Of a DNA stretch of 64,000 nucleotides, positions 22,844 through 34,013 are shown piece by piece. Where the stretch lies: contig OZ023198.1 in NCBI GenBank assembly GCA_963995505.1, forward strand, positions 2,046,001 to 2,110,000. Reading direction: 5' to 3'. Within the stretch, counting starts at the first letter, position 1. Each line of letters begins with the position of its first letter. A program made the translations under genes and the position numbers. Source of the stretch: Hypericum androsaemum. Its lineage: Eukaryota > Streptophyta > Magnoliopsida > Malpighiales > Hypericaceae. The notes beneath the pieces were generated by a model. That model saw nothing but the letters and a program-made list of their open reading frames with translations, made no database searches and was not told where the DNA came from.

Positions 22844-25800
22844 ACTGTCAAAAAAGAATATACTATACGATCAAAATTGTACAAGGTACAACAAAAGAAA
22901 CTAGTCTATAACTTTTCTAACCTCTTCAATCTCGTAGTACGTTCTACATCAACCATTTACATATAAACGCTATAACATACGCCTGAATACAATAGACCAA
23001 ATACAACGAATTTGGGTGAAATTCCAACAGTAAAAAACAAATTCGTTATGTCAAGTTTTAATACGATTTCTTTTCCAAAATTGGAACCCAAAGTTTTACT
23101 CTAGCTCCATCCTCTACAATACTCGTGAATGACTTTACTGGTCGAATACAACAAGGGCAGTATGTAATCAAAATTTATTATTTTATATTGAATCACAAAT
23201 GTAAAGAGTTGAGGTTCCACACCTTGTGTAATCTCTCTCTTTACATGTATGATTCTTTGGTGTAATCTTTTGTCTTTTGTTATTAATAAAATTTCTACCT
23301 ATCAAAAAAAATACTTGTTCGATGGTACTCATTAGTATTTTTTTTTCCTTGGAGTTATTTAAATAGCTATCCAGATTACAAAGAAATACGATCTTCTGCC
23401 TAATATATACGTTCTAACGGCTAAATTTCGTAATCATTACAGATTTATTCAACCATACTATGAGTGTCCAGGCTCAAGTTACTTAAGTATTTATGGTAAT
23501 TTCTGATGATAACATGAATTGTTGGGAGAAATAGGAAACTTAGTGACCGTTCAGCACTATCCCGTAAAAAATATGGTACTACTAAACGCTAAAGTAAACA
23601 CAATATGATGTACTACTAAACGCTAAATGATACCATAAAGTCGATTTTGTAAACTCACATCACACCAAACCAAATTATTTGAAATCAAAAAGTCGAGTGT
23701 GGTCTCTCAAAACAGAACGAGCAACTTCCAATTGATCTATCGGCAAGTTAGCTTAATCTCCTATTGTTGTTGAATTAGTTCGACGTGATCTTGGTAATGT
23801 AATTTTCCGAATTGTAATTATTAAAAGAAACACCCCTCCTCCTTTAGTCTTCTCTCTCTTCCTCTCTCTCTCTCCTGCAGTGAATTAACCTTTCCAAGTG
23901 GGTACGCCGAGAAGATGGGCTTTAGTCCGTCTAATGAAGGCCCGGAGGCTGTTTCTCTGTTGTTGCTTCAAAATCGGAATGATGTGGCCCATTTCTAATT
24001 CCGGCTTTGCCTGAAATGAAATAGAAGACAACGGTCAACGGCATAACCACATTGTAATATCCGATCCCTTCACTTTATACGTATTTGTACAATCGGTACG
24101 ACTCCATTGCAGTGTATATTTATTGTAACAGATAACCGGAAACATTGCAAGAAAGAGAGAATAGGACCAATCTCTGATGTCTAAGTATTTATTACTAGCT
24201 TCTAGATTGACTAACATATTTCGTATTTAAGTTCTTCCGAACAAAGTAATGTTAAATTGTTGTTAGAAGAATTTTGTTACCGTTCGAAGGTCCTACCCAA
24301 ATTCGATCTTGGATTTGTCGTTTTATTGATGTATGGATACCATATGGTATCAACAAGTCCTAACATCATTTTCCCATTCTTTATGAAATATTAATGCAGG
24401 ATTCATGGGTTTCATCTCCTTTCAGGTGGTCCAAACAGTTCCCTTCATCAGGTACCACATATGTTCATCAAGAACCGTCAAAGTTGCCAAAGTACACTAA
24501 TTTATTTATTTCATTCTCGTACACTGTATTAGTAGCTAGTTTCAATTAAATTTTACTTCACACTTCACAGTCTCTGTTGATTTATGTTAACATTTACGAC
24601 CATTAAAAATCCGTTAGATTAAACGGAAATGAATAGCAACGGAAAATATTACCTGCTCCCTCTGAATTTTTCTTTTTTGAGAATTTGCTCCCACTGAATT
24701 AAGTAGGGGAGTCTTTGGCATTTATGATTCTTGACCCAGAGAAGGTATTTCTGTCTCTGATAAATCTCTCTCCTCGCCATAAATTTTCCCTGTATAGCGT
24801 GCATCATCAGAAGTGGTCCTCTTTTTTGGTCAGGAGAAGTCGTCCTCTATGTAATCGTAGCCTTTGTGAAACCGATAGCGTAGAATCAGATTTAGTAATG
24901 ACAACGTCAAGATGGGATTTATCCTACCGAGTTGTTATTTTCCTATCGTAATTTTTTTCTATCAAATTTTGTCATGATATGATTTTACTAAAGTTGGTGG
25001 TCACAAATTCACAATAGAAAACCCTACGCTAATTAGGGTATAAGTTTTTCAGATTTATATGTAGAGAACTGTCCCTCTATTTAAACGAAAACGGAGAAGT
25101 CGCCCATTTTGGACTTCATAAATTTGTTAAATGTTTGAACAAAATATGACTACGTAGAAACATGTGGTACAACAAAACTTCCAACAAAAGATATATTTGC
25201 GCACACCAAATTTTTTTAATAAAACCTAGTAAATTCAAAGTGATGACAAATTTAAATTCAAATTTTACCAATAAAAAACCAATGGGAGAATGTTATCTAA
25301 AAACAAAATCAGTTCGTTCCATCCTTTTTCTATTGAACTAAAAACTCGGAACACGTTCAACGTAGGACGTCATAAATGAGTTAGAACATAATTAAGTATC
25401 CATGCAATACCTAGACGACAGGTCTGGAGGCATAACCCGTGAGTGGATAAAGATTAAGAGCAACTTTCTAATGTATGGCATTGTCTCTCTTTTTTTAGGG
25501 TTTATTTGTCGTGTCCGTCCTTCCATACTCAACCCAATGGTCTCTTATTGTCATCAGAAGAATTGAATTTTTAATTGAAAGGGAGATTAACCTTTACGCT
25601 TGGGTCTAAGAGGTCAATTAAAAAAGTCTAATTAAACATAGTCTTAATTAAAAGAAAAATTCTGAGGTAATTAACAAAATGGTCACACAAATTATTTTTG
25701 TATATTTATAAGATCAGCTCATTAAGAACACTTCATAATGATTAATGATATTTAACACTTGAAAAAAATTTACTCTCGGTATGAACAGAAATTGACTTTA

Positions 25801-26892
25801 AAATAGTATTGTTAAGATTATAATAACTGGAATCCCACATTGCTTTGGTGAGCGTGCATAGTCAATTTTATAAGAAGATAGAAGTCTTTTGTGAGTAAAT
25901 TGGAGGAGAACGGAAGAGCATCTCGCACCATCGGGCTCGGCTTAACACGCTCGAACGCACCCTTGACCTGTTACAACACCACTCTTGATCGTTGATTTAG
26001 TGAGTATTGATGCGCGTGCAGACTGAACGACCGAGGAACTTTCATGCAGAAGACCAAGGACATTTTTTTTATGTTGACGACTTTTATTTAAGGTCTCCAC
26101 AATGCATTGATTATTTTTCTTAATAGTGTCTTTATCCTATAAGAAATTGATTCATATAATTATCGTAGAGTAATCTCTGATATTACAAATTCGTCATTAA
26201 ACGTGCGCGGTCTATTCCTCTTGTCCATATGGTGTTGCTGGACTTATTCTTGATCCAATCCGGGCCCGTGGTCAAGAGAATAATTTGGAATAATATAATG
26301 TTAACCTTATAAGAGATTAATTGAAACAATGTATTAATACTTATTACTTAAAAGAAAATGTATTAATACTTATTTATCTTCGACTCTTAATTGGGATAAT
26401 AAAAATATTTCAAGTTTTGGCTACTCTTGATTAGTAACGGATGTTTTATGGGAACTTTTATTCAATGAATGAAATACCATCATATTTCTCCCAAATTTTT
26501 AGCAACACTGCAACAGTCGAGGAAGGTGAGATGCAAGGTCCTCGTCGACGGTGGAGTGAATCCGTCGAGGAAGATGAGATGGATATTTTGAAATTTTTAT
26601 TGATTTTTTATAAGGATAAATATTTACATGAAAAAATTGGGTGTTAAAGTGTCAACGAGGGACTCGAGAATATAATAAAATTAAACAAGTGAAATTTTAT
26701 AATGCATTATCAAAATAGAGGGACCCGGCTTATTACGCACCCCATTTCCATCTCCGGTACCTCTCTTCAACCGCTTCCCCACGGTAACACTAAGAACCTC
26801 CATACATTTTTCTCGGACTCGTTCTATTATACATATAAATTCTTTTTGAATACATTTTTTAAATTTGATCTGTGAATTTTCGTCTACGGTAG
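22844..26892. other. AT-rich intergenic DNA with a possible LINE tail
   Basis: Four kilobases with no conserved frame. At about 23140-23314 a stretch ends 'gttattaataaaatttctac' plus a short linker and A8 (23305-23312), the form of a plant LINE 3' end, but no coding remnant precedes it. A CT-rich run lies at about 23847-23875. At 25809 'tgttaagatt' followed by 'ggaatcccacattg' resembles an LTR start, without a definable end. Confidence 0.45.
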
Positions 26893-27850
26893 GTCCGGTT
26901 CTTCTCGGCAAATGCGGTGGTCAAGACGCTCGAAGTGCCGGAGCGCGTGGCGGCGAAGAAGGCGGGCCAAGGTTCGCCGCCCATTTCCTGCTCTGGTCTT
27001 TCTCTTTTTGTTTTTTCCGTTAAAATATATAGGGGAAAAATGCCATCAGCCCCATGAATTTTTTTAATATGTGCAATCAGCCCCCTCCTGTGTAGTTTAC
27101 CCCTCCGAATTGGCAAAATCAGACACTAATTAGTACGATTTTTTACAAATGTCGGTGCTAAATTGTACGAGGTGTGTAGGAGGTGAACGAAAGGGGCTGA
27201 AATGGAAGAAGGTGAACGCGAGTTCGAACCGATATGATATCTGGGCCTACTAGGAAGGTCCTCAACGGGCTCAAGCGAAAAGGTGTTATTTTCTTAAGGG
27301 ACTAGTTATGATTGTACAATGTGAACACAAGAACTGAGAGTTATTAGTGTGTTTCTATTTTCTGCGATTCGGTTGTAAGGGTTTATCTTGTTAGAGGCTG
27401 TGTCCGTGACCTTGTTCTAAAGCGAACGCCCAAGGATTTCGATGAAATAACGACTGCTGAACTTTGCTTGCTGTACTTCGGACAGTGGGAGTCCAGACTC
27501 GGCTTCTGTCTTTTTGGTTTCGATAGGGTCTGAGCTCTGTTGCTTGTTTTTACAGGTCAGGAGAGCATTTTCCCGGTGCGAGATAGTGGGCAGACGTTTC
27601 CCCATGTGCACATTAACAAGAACAGTGCTTTGGAGTCTTTTTTTTTTGTGAGAATGGTTAGGACTAACTTGGAAAATGAAACTTTACTCGGAAAGATTAC
27701 ATACCTATATCGAGTATAGACCAGCCATATTTGTGCAGTCCTTTACTGAAGCCGACGTAGGAAACTTATTGACTGTGCTCGGCTTTTCTATTGTAGGACG
27801 ACACTGGATATTTGCTTCTTTCTGACGGTGGAGATTGTTTCTTTTGAATC
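26893..27850 (+). pseudogene. Decayed polynucleotide adenylyltransferase / tRNA nucleotidyltransferase family gene
   Basis: Separated coding islands follow the order of the plant family of CCA-adding/poly(A) polymerase-like proteins. From about 27202 'WKKVNASS' is followed, after a frame change, by 'TRKVLNGLKRKG'. From 27381 'VYLVRGCVRDLVLKRTPKDF' then 'D' matches the nucleotidyltransferase signature (G-G-x-V-R-D ... D-F-D) with one Gly replaced by Arg. From about 27558 'RRAFSRCEIVGRRFP' continues the domain, and 'VEIVSFES' near 27826 may be its next piece. An upstream island (26893-26971, 'FFSANAVVKTLEVPERVAAK') could be the first exon with an organelle-targeting start. Stops and frameshifts separate the islands, and the downstream catalytic core is absent. 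Confidence 0.7.
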
Positions 27851-28262
27851 TTGGCATGCAGGTGCTTATATCATTGACCTTACATACGAAAGTACGCAAA
27901 TTTTCGGATGCCTGGTGAAGGGAAAAGGTTCAGAGCCAGGGTTTGTTCCCAAACATGGTCGAAAGATAGACTATGACCAGTTGGCTTGGGGAAACATTCA
28001 AGAAGTTCGACGTGTTTTCGCCAGGGTCGTCTTTTTTTTTTTGGTGAGATTTAAATTGTTTCCACAATTTCGGATCTTAGACGGTCATGGGATTCGATCC
28101 TCCCACCTCATGCTTAAGGACTGACACCGTATCCATCAGACCATACATGAGTTGGTGTCGCCAGGATCGTCTTTGACACCGTGTACCCTGTTCATATAAC
28201 CTCAACTAGGATCGACGACACGAGCTACGGCACACTTCAAGGAATCTCTCTGAAGGTGAAAT
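27850..28262 (+). pseudogene. Unidentified coding-like block split by a SINE
   Basis: After a plausible acceptor (gcatgcag, ending 27849) an uninterrupted frame of about 58 residues runs to 28024 with ordinary protein composition ('FVPKHGRKIDYDQLAWGN', 'QEVRRVFAR'). It resumes after the SINE at about 28160 as 'IVFDTVYPVHITSTRIDDTS' and ends at a possible donor site near 28255. Removing the insertion and one copy of its target duplication restores one frame. I do not recognise the family; it may belong to the pseudogene just upstream or to a different gene. No start codon or promoter is evident. Confidence 0.4.
28035..28157 (-). mobile_element. tRNA-derived SINE with 17-bp target duplication
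   Basis: A 123-bp insertion in minus orientation, ending in a T-run on the plus strand (its A-tail). It is flanked by tcgccagggtcgtcttt (28018-28034) and tcgccaggatcgtcttt (28158-28174), one mismatch in 17. On the minus strand it carries a Pol III box B, ggatcgaatcc (10 of 11 to consensus), and a box A-like tggtctgatgg about 40 bases before it. These features together define a SINE that inserted by target-primed reverse transcription. Confidence 0.88.
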
Positions 28263-28375
28263 TCTATTTTTCTCTTATCGATTTGTTTCATGAACTTTTG
28301 TACATTATCGGTATGTATAACACAATGGCCGAATTAGAACTACGGCCATTGCAGTAGGCACACCCTGCCTCACTG

Positions 28376-28660
28376 ATGTTGTATCGCGCATCAACAACCC
28401 TGTGCGGGGTTTTGCAAGGTAAAATTCTTTGTACTGTATCTCCTCTCCTTTTGGAGGGCCACTTTCAAGAGAGGAAAATAATTAGACAGTGGCTTTCCAC
28501 ACACGTCGCGTCGCATTGTTGGCAAGATTCGTATCAAATACGTCTGCAGAGGAGGCCACGTTTTAAAGCCAGGGGCCGACCACAAGTAGTTGGCCCGTTG
28601 ATTAAAAGCAATCCCATGTTGGTAAGCTGTAAATCCAGGGATCCGATAGGAGAATGAAGC
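28376..28660 (+). repeat. Segment A, related to 33640-33980
   Basis: Shared landmarks with segment B in the same order: 'ttctttgtact', 'ctccttttggaggg', a coding-like 'IRQWL' stretch (28481-28495), and a terminal 'gtagttggcccgttgatt' (B: gtagttggcctgttgatt). The frame spanning it is open for 93 codons but has no recognised domain. It may be the last exon of a decayed gene. Confidence 0.5.
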
Positions 28661-28680
28661 TTACAGTTCAATAAATATAT

Positions 28681-29881
28681 CTAATTGTGACCGTAATTGA
28701 GAGTTTGCAATTACACTTCTGGTTTGTAATTATAATCGGGCGTTCACGGTTACAATTTTCTTTTAGTCTGAGGGAGCGGTTCTTAATGTCATTAATGATT
28801 TTAAACCAAAATTTTCTTAAGTAAATCTAAGTTACTTATTTATTTGCCATGGACCAAATTGGATAACACAGTAACAGACTAACAGTTTGTAAACGTAATT
28901 TGAGTCAAAAGAACTTGCACTGTGATCAGAACTCACAGATTTAGACATCTACAACAGAAAAATTTTCAATATTACAATTTGAAATTTTCGTTGAATCAAA
29001 AAGATAATGTTGTTAATTAATCCAAGTATTTAGCAATCTCCCACGTTTCTTTTCACGCACATTTATTAGCACAGATCGAAAACACTTCTATCGTTTGTTT
29101 CTTTTCAAAAATTGATATAGAAAAAGACATCGACAAGTTTGACAATTTTTTTTAAAGGCATAAATTTGATCAAAGTTTCAAGGAATAAACTACAAATAAT
29201 CTTTTGTACTCGTAAATAAAGTACAATTAGTACTATATACTTAAAATTGTGTCAATAAATACCTTATCTTATTAACACTTAGGTGGCATCTATGTTTGCT
29301 TGAAATACCACGTCATTAATAATTTGACTTAATTTGTCAAATTCTATTTAAATAATTATTTTAAAAAAAGAATGACAACAAAAAAATTTAAGAAATAAAA
29401 TAAAATTCCAGAAATGCTAAAATTTGGAATAACATATAACTTAATAAAATTCCCAGAATATCTAAAATCTAAAAAATGAAGATAAATTTATTAAGAAATA
29501 AATAAAAACAAAAATTATCTCCTAACCATATTGACTTATTTTTAATTCATGTTCTAGCCGAATAAAATCTTTAAAAAAAATTTTCATCAAATATTTAACA
29601 ATGGTGGTATGTTACCAAGGATTCGAAGTCGAACCTGGTTTGCATAGCCACATTTTGGCCCGCTGCCACGTGTTATATATAGGTACCAAAGTTTCTCCGC
29701 TGGTCATTTTCCCGCCCAAAGGATATAGATCACGCGAAACGACCTCCTTCTCCCTCCTCTCTCTCACTCTCTCTCTTCCCCCTCGGTTTCAATTTTCAAA
29801 AAGGAGAAGACTCTCTATAGCCCCGCCTTCAATATTCTCGAAGCTTCCCCTACTTTCCACCTCAAAGCTAAAACGACGCCG
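28681..29881. other. AT-rich spacer and kinesin upstream region
   Basis: No gene seen up to the kinesin start. The last 200 bases are CT-rich and probably hold the promoter and 5' leader ('ttatatataggtac' at about 29672-29685 is a TATA candidate about 200 bases upstream of the ATG). Confidence 0.45.
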
Positions 29882-32800
29882 ATGTCGTCGAACATTACGG
29901 TCTGCTGCCGTCTCCGTCCGTTGAGTCCCGGCGAGAGGAGAGACAACGGCGACGGCGTCTGCGTCCGATGCGTCGACTCCGAGACCTTCGTCTTCAAGGT
30001 TCTTTCATAAATCGTTTCGATCTCTCTCTTTCTCTCTCTCTCTCTCCCCTCCCTCTCCGAAGTAGTAGTATCCGATCTAGTCGTTGCTGTTAACTGTTTA
30101 GGACGAGAAAGAAGGAGAGGCGACGTTTAGCTTCGACAAGGTGTTCCCATCCGACGCCGCTCAAGCTGACGTCTACGAGTTTCTCGCTCTCCCTATCGTC
30201 CGCGGTACGCCTTCGAAAACCTCCTACTCGTAGATCAATTTATCGATTTCTTGCTAAAATTGCGAAAAATGCCACGAGAAGGTTTAAGAGTTTTCTGAAA
30301 TCCTGTCGTTTTTGTTGCTGCAATAAGCAGATGCGGTTAATGCGGTGAATGGCACAATTATTACTTACGGACAGGTAACTCGGATGCATCTCTTCGTTGT
30401 TGTTGAGATCTAGTGATTTAGCGCCCTTGTTAACGTATGCCTTTGGCTCTGGCCACGCGACTGATTGCTTACACTTGACTGTGTTATGTTTCCGCGCGTA
30501 GTTAGGTCGATGAATCTCGTATCTCTTTGCTAGGAGTTTGTTCTGCTTCGGAGTTGTAGTTTGTAATGTAGCTGGAGTCGGTTCAGCTTCTTGTCTTTTA
30601 TTCGGAGGCCGTGTTTAGGGCAGTGCGTAGATGTGAGTGGTATATTTCTGGTTTAAATTGCTCAAGTGACCAACTCTGTTTGTGCTTATCAACAGACGGG
30701 AGCTGGAAAAACATATACGATGGAGGTAAGGAGCAGATCCTGCAATTTGATGGTTCAAAGATGATATAGAATCCAACAATTTGAATTGTTGAGTTAGGGC
30801 CCCAACGTTCTAGAATCCGACGAGCAGAACAAAGGGTTACTTCCGAGAGCGGTAGATGGATTGTTTCAGCATTTAAGATCTACTGATGAATCAACCAAGT
30901 ATACTATCAAGCTGTCAATGGTAATAGAACAACATCTTTGTATATAGAAGGGTTTTTCCATTGATATGATTGAAAGTTTGCTAAAAATTTGAGGATGGTA
31001 TTTGTTTAGGTGGAGATCTACATGGAGAAAGTCAGGTATGCGCCTCCATTGTTCGTGTCATTTGTGAATGTTACCCGTACACATCTCGGATCGTTCGTTC
31101 CTAGGTCCATGGGTAGAAATTTGCTTCATGTGTCGTTTCACTGCTCTGCGTTATTTCTTCTTAATACTAATTTCAGAATGTTTCACTACCAAGGGATCTT
31201 CTGGATCTGTCGAAGGATAATTTACAGATTAAGGAGAGTAAGCAGCATGGGATAGTGCTAGCAGGAGTCACTGAGGTGATCTTACTCCCAATTCCCAACT
31301 GCATTTGCTAGAGATGGATCTAAATCAGTTTTATCATCATAATGTGACAAACTTGACTTCATAACTGCATCCATCCCTTTAAGCCATTTATGAGGCGGGT
31401 TCTAATTGTCAGCTTTGTCGTGCTCTTAATCTGTCGTTGCTGGTGGATAAGAAAACAATGGTCTCACAAAGTGGCTCCTATAACAGTCCACATGCAATTT
31501 ATGTGTTTGACATCGTGGATAAAGAAAATGGGATTCATATTCTTTTCATGTCATATCTTTAATATTTTATGCTAATTTAGAATGCTCATAACCGTTTCAG
31601 GTTCTCGTGACAAGTGCTGCGGAAGCTCTGCAATTCATCTCTGTAAGATATGCAGCATACTAGTACACGTCTTTGTTTTCTAATCAACTGTCCGACTTTT
31701 ACACTGATCTATAAATGCAGACTGGGGTACTTAACAGAGCCGTTGGCGAGACCCGTATCCATTTATTTTTTATGTTCTGTGATCTATAACATATTGTCCT
31801 TTGCATATGTTAACTGCATAACGAAAGTGGTAGATTTTAGCAACTGATCAAATCCATGAATCCACGAGTTCTTGCACTCTTAACTCGGTCAGAAATGAAT
31901 GTGGCCAGCAGTCGAAGTCATTGCGTTTACTTGCTCACTGTCCAGCAAGTGTGTACAAGAGATAAGAGGTGCTATATTATTTCACCAATGTTCAAGGCTC
32001 GAACCTTCAACTTGACGTAGTGCTCGCCTCGCATTGCTCAAGTTTTAAAAGCTTTCGCAGGTTAAAAACAGGAAAGCTCATGCTTGTGGATTTGGCTGGA
32101 TCTGAGAAGGTTGAAAAAACTGGAGCTGAAGGGAGAGTGCTTGAAGAAGCCAAGTCTATCAACAAGTCTTTATCAGCACTCGGAAATGTTATATATTCCC
32201 TCACCGGCGCTCAAGCAAAAGCAACGCACATTCCTTATCGAGATTCCAAGCTTACACGAATTCTTCAAGATGCTTTGGTCAGGTTCTCATCCTAGAAATG
32301 TTATGGCATCGTACTGCATGACAAGCTTTTGTTGATAACTGTTTATTATGTAATCACATAGGGAGGAAACTGCAGGATGGCATTGCTGTGTTGTTGCTCT
32401 CCGAGCCCGTACAATGCATCAGAAACTTTATCCACTCTTCGGTTTGGCACAAGGTATTCACCTATCTTGAAAATGCATGATCCAATACTTTGGGAGATCT
32501 CCGGCCTTGATCTCTTTTGTAAGAAAATGTTGGATGTTGTAAGTTCGATCAATTAGTCGTTTTCGGTTCCAGGGCAAAGCATATAAAAACATCACCTATG
32601 GTTAGCCGTACTGAAGATAGAATCGCCAAAAGGCAGGAGGTCGCTGCTTCAAACAAAGATGGGTCAAGGGAGAGAATCTTAAACAAAGTAAGGAATGTAT
32701 CGTTGTACTGTTACACTATCTTTTCCTTTTGTGTTATGATGACTGATGCCTTTTCTATAGTTGGGAGAAAGACTGGATGCTGAAGATGTACTGCTGCTGG

Positions 32801-33347
32801 AGGAGTTATTCGTACTCGAAGGAATACTGTTTGACCCTTACTCAGTTGAGGATCTGACCGCACAAGCTTTCGAGGACATCACATTACACACCATTTGTTC
32901 ACTGCAACAAACTGTCGAGGAGCTTGTATTTGCAGTAGAAGAGGTAATTTGAATGATGAAATATCCTTTTCAACTGATCAATGCATTTTGCATTGTCTGA
33001 TCTGCATACCTATGCGAAGTTCGTATCGAGCAATTTAAGTTTCGGATTGGATACTTTCACCGGAATTTCCTAGTTGGCATCTGATCTGCTATCCTAATAT
33101 AAGTACAAATTTTAGTATTGCAGTTGCATACTTTGTGTTGGCAAAGCAGTAACTTGTGGAGAGAGTGATTTTGCAGCTTAGGTGTGAGAACAAGGGTCTT
33201 AAGGAAATGCTATCGGTTGCTGAAAGGTCAGGTGCATTGCAGAATCAGGAAGGAGCCCTTTCTAGTATTCTTCAGATGATATCAATGAATTTCAGCCTCT
33301 TCATTTCGTGGATCGGATCTTTTTCGAAACCGAAGTTTCCGAATTGA
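29882..33347 (+). CDS. Kinesin-1 type motor protein (plant KIN-1 family)
   Basis: A microtubule motor of 484 residues in 15 exons: 29882-29998, 30102-30204, 30331-30374, 30696-30725, 30798-30920, 31010-31035, 31194-31275, 31601-31642, 31721-31754, 31893-31968, 32061-32277, 32362-32453, 32573-32687, 32761-32943 and 33177-33347. The motor domain is N-terminal. It has the ATP P-loop GQTGAGKT (residues 87-94, across exons 3-4), switch I NVASSRSH (203-210), switch II DLAGSE (236-241) and the microtubule-binding '[17 protein letters not shown]'. The neck region 'LRFGTRAKHIK' follows and then only about 150 residues with short heptad-like stretches. The short tail and the motor sequence resemble Arabidopsis KIN-1 (AT3G63480), reported to act in gametophyte development; that role is inferred. 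The start is the first ATG and opens directly into '[11 protein letters not shown]'. All key ATPase residues are present, so it should be active. Confidence 0.93.
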
Positions 33348-33639
33348 GACTGGCCGTGCCAAAGCATCGAAGAACAGCAGTTTACATGTAAAATGCATTT
33401 TCTAAACTCCTTGATGCCTACTCTTACCTGTCGGAAACTATAGGATGGTTCAAATCTAGACTTCACCAAATAAGCAGAAAACATGTCCTTGTCTTGGTTA
33501 ACAGTTTCACGGAAGACTTGCCGCCGACGGTAAAAAGCCGAGACCAGGAAGAGGATGTTCTTAGTTTTCATTACTTGGAATCTCATGGCAGCATCTTAAA
33601 ACAGTTGATGGTTAAGTCCTGAAAGGGCTCATCAAGCTC

Positions 33640-33980
33640 TAATCAGGTGAAGAGGATTATATGTAGAAAGAATTTCTCTGTACTACAACATTTTGCTCTT
33701 CTCCTTTCGGAGGGAAACTTTGAACTTGGTCCTTGTGACTGATCAAGATTTCATCTCAAAACTGAGGAAAGAATTCGACAATGGCTACTACCCCTTATTG
33801 GAAAACGAATCATAACAAATCAGGTGAAGACACTCTCTCCAATCCGCGTATTGAGGCGAGGTTTCTACGGCAATGAGAAGCAGATTCAAGCCTTTGCAGC
33901 AGCCGGGGGAGCGGCACCACCGGTAGTTGGCCTGTTGATTCAAAGCAATTACTGGTTGGTAAAAGGATAAATAGTAGGAA
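33640..33980 (+). repeat. Segment B between the convergent kinesin and carrier genes
   Basis: Occupies most of the 666-bp gap between the kinesin stop and the phosphate carrier stop and resembles segment A at 28376-28660. It contains an open coding-like stretch ending 'PPVVGLLIQSNYWLVKG' plus stop near 33970, on the opposite strand to the carrier. It may simply be part of the two 3' untranslated regions, or a duplicated gene-tail fragment. Confidence 0.45.
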
Positions 33981-34013
33981 GTAGCTGTTGAGCAGAGGCA
34001 AGGAGAGTGGAGC

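Noticed and set aside
25809..26200. Possible solo LTR starting tgttaagatt with 'aatcccacattg'
   Set aside because: The start resembles plant LTRs, but no matching 3' end, TATA box or flanking duplication could be defined.
27034..27120. ggggaaaaatgccatcagcccc, a MULE-like terminus
   Set aside because: No inverted partner or 9-bp target duplication was found nearby, and coding islands of the pseudogene follow within 100 bases.
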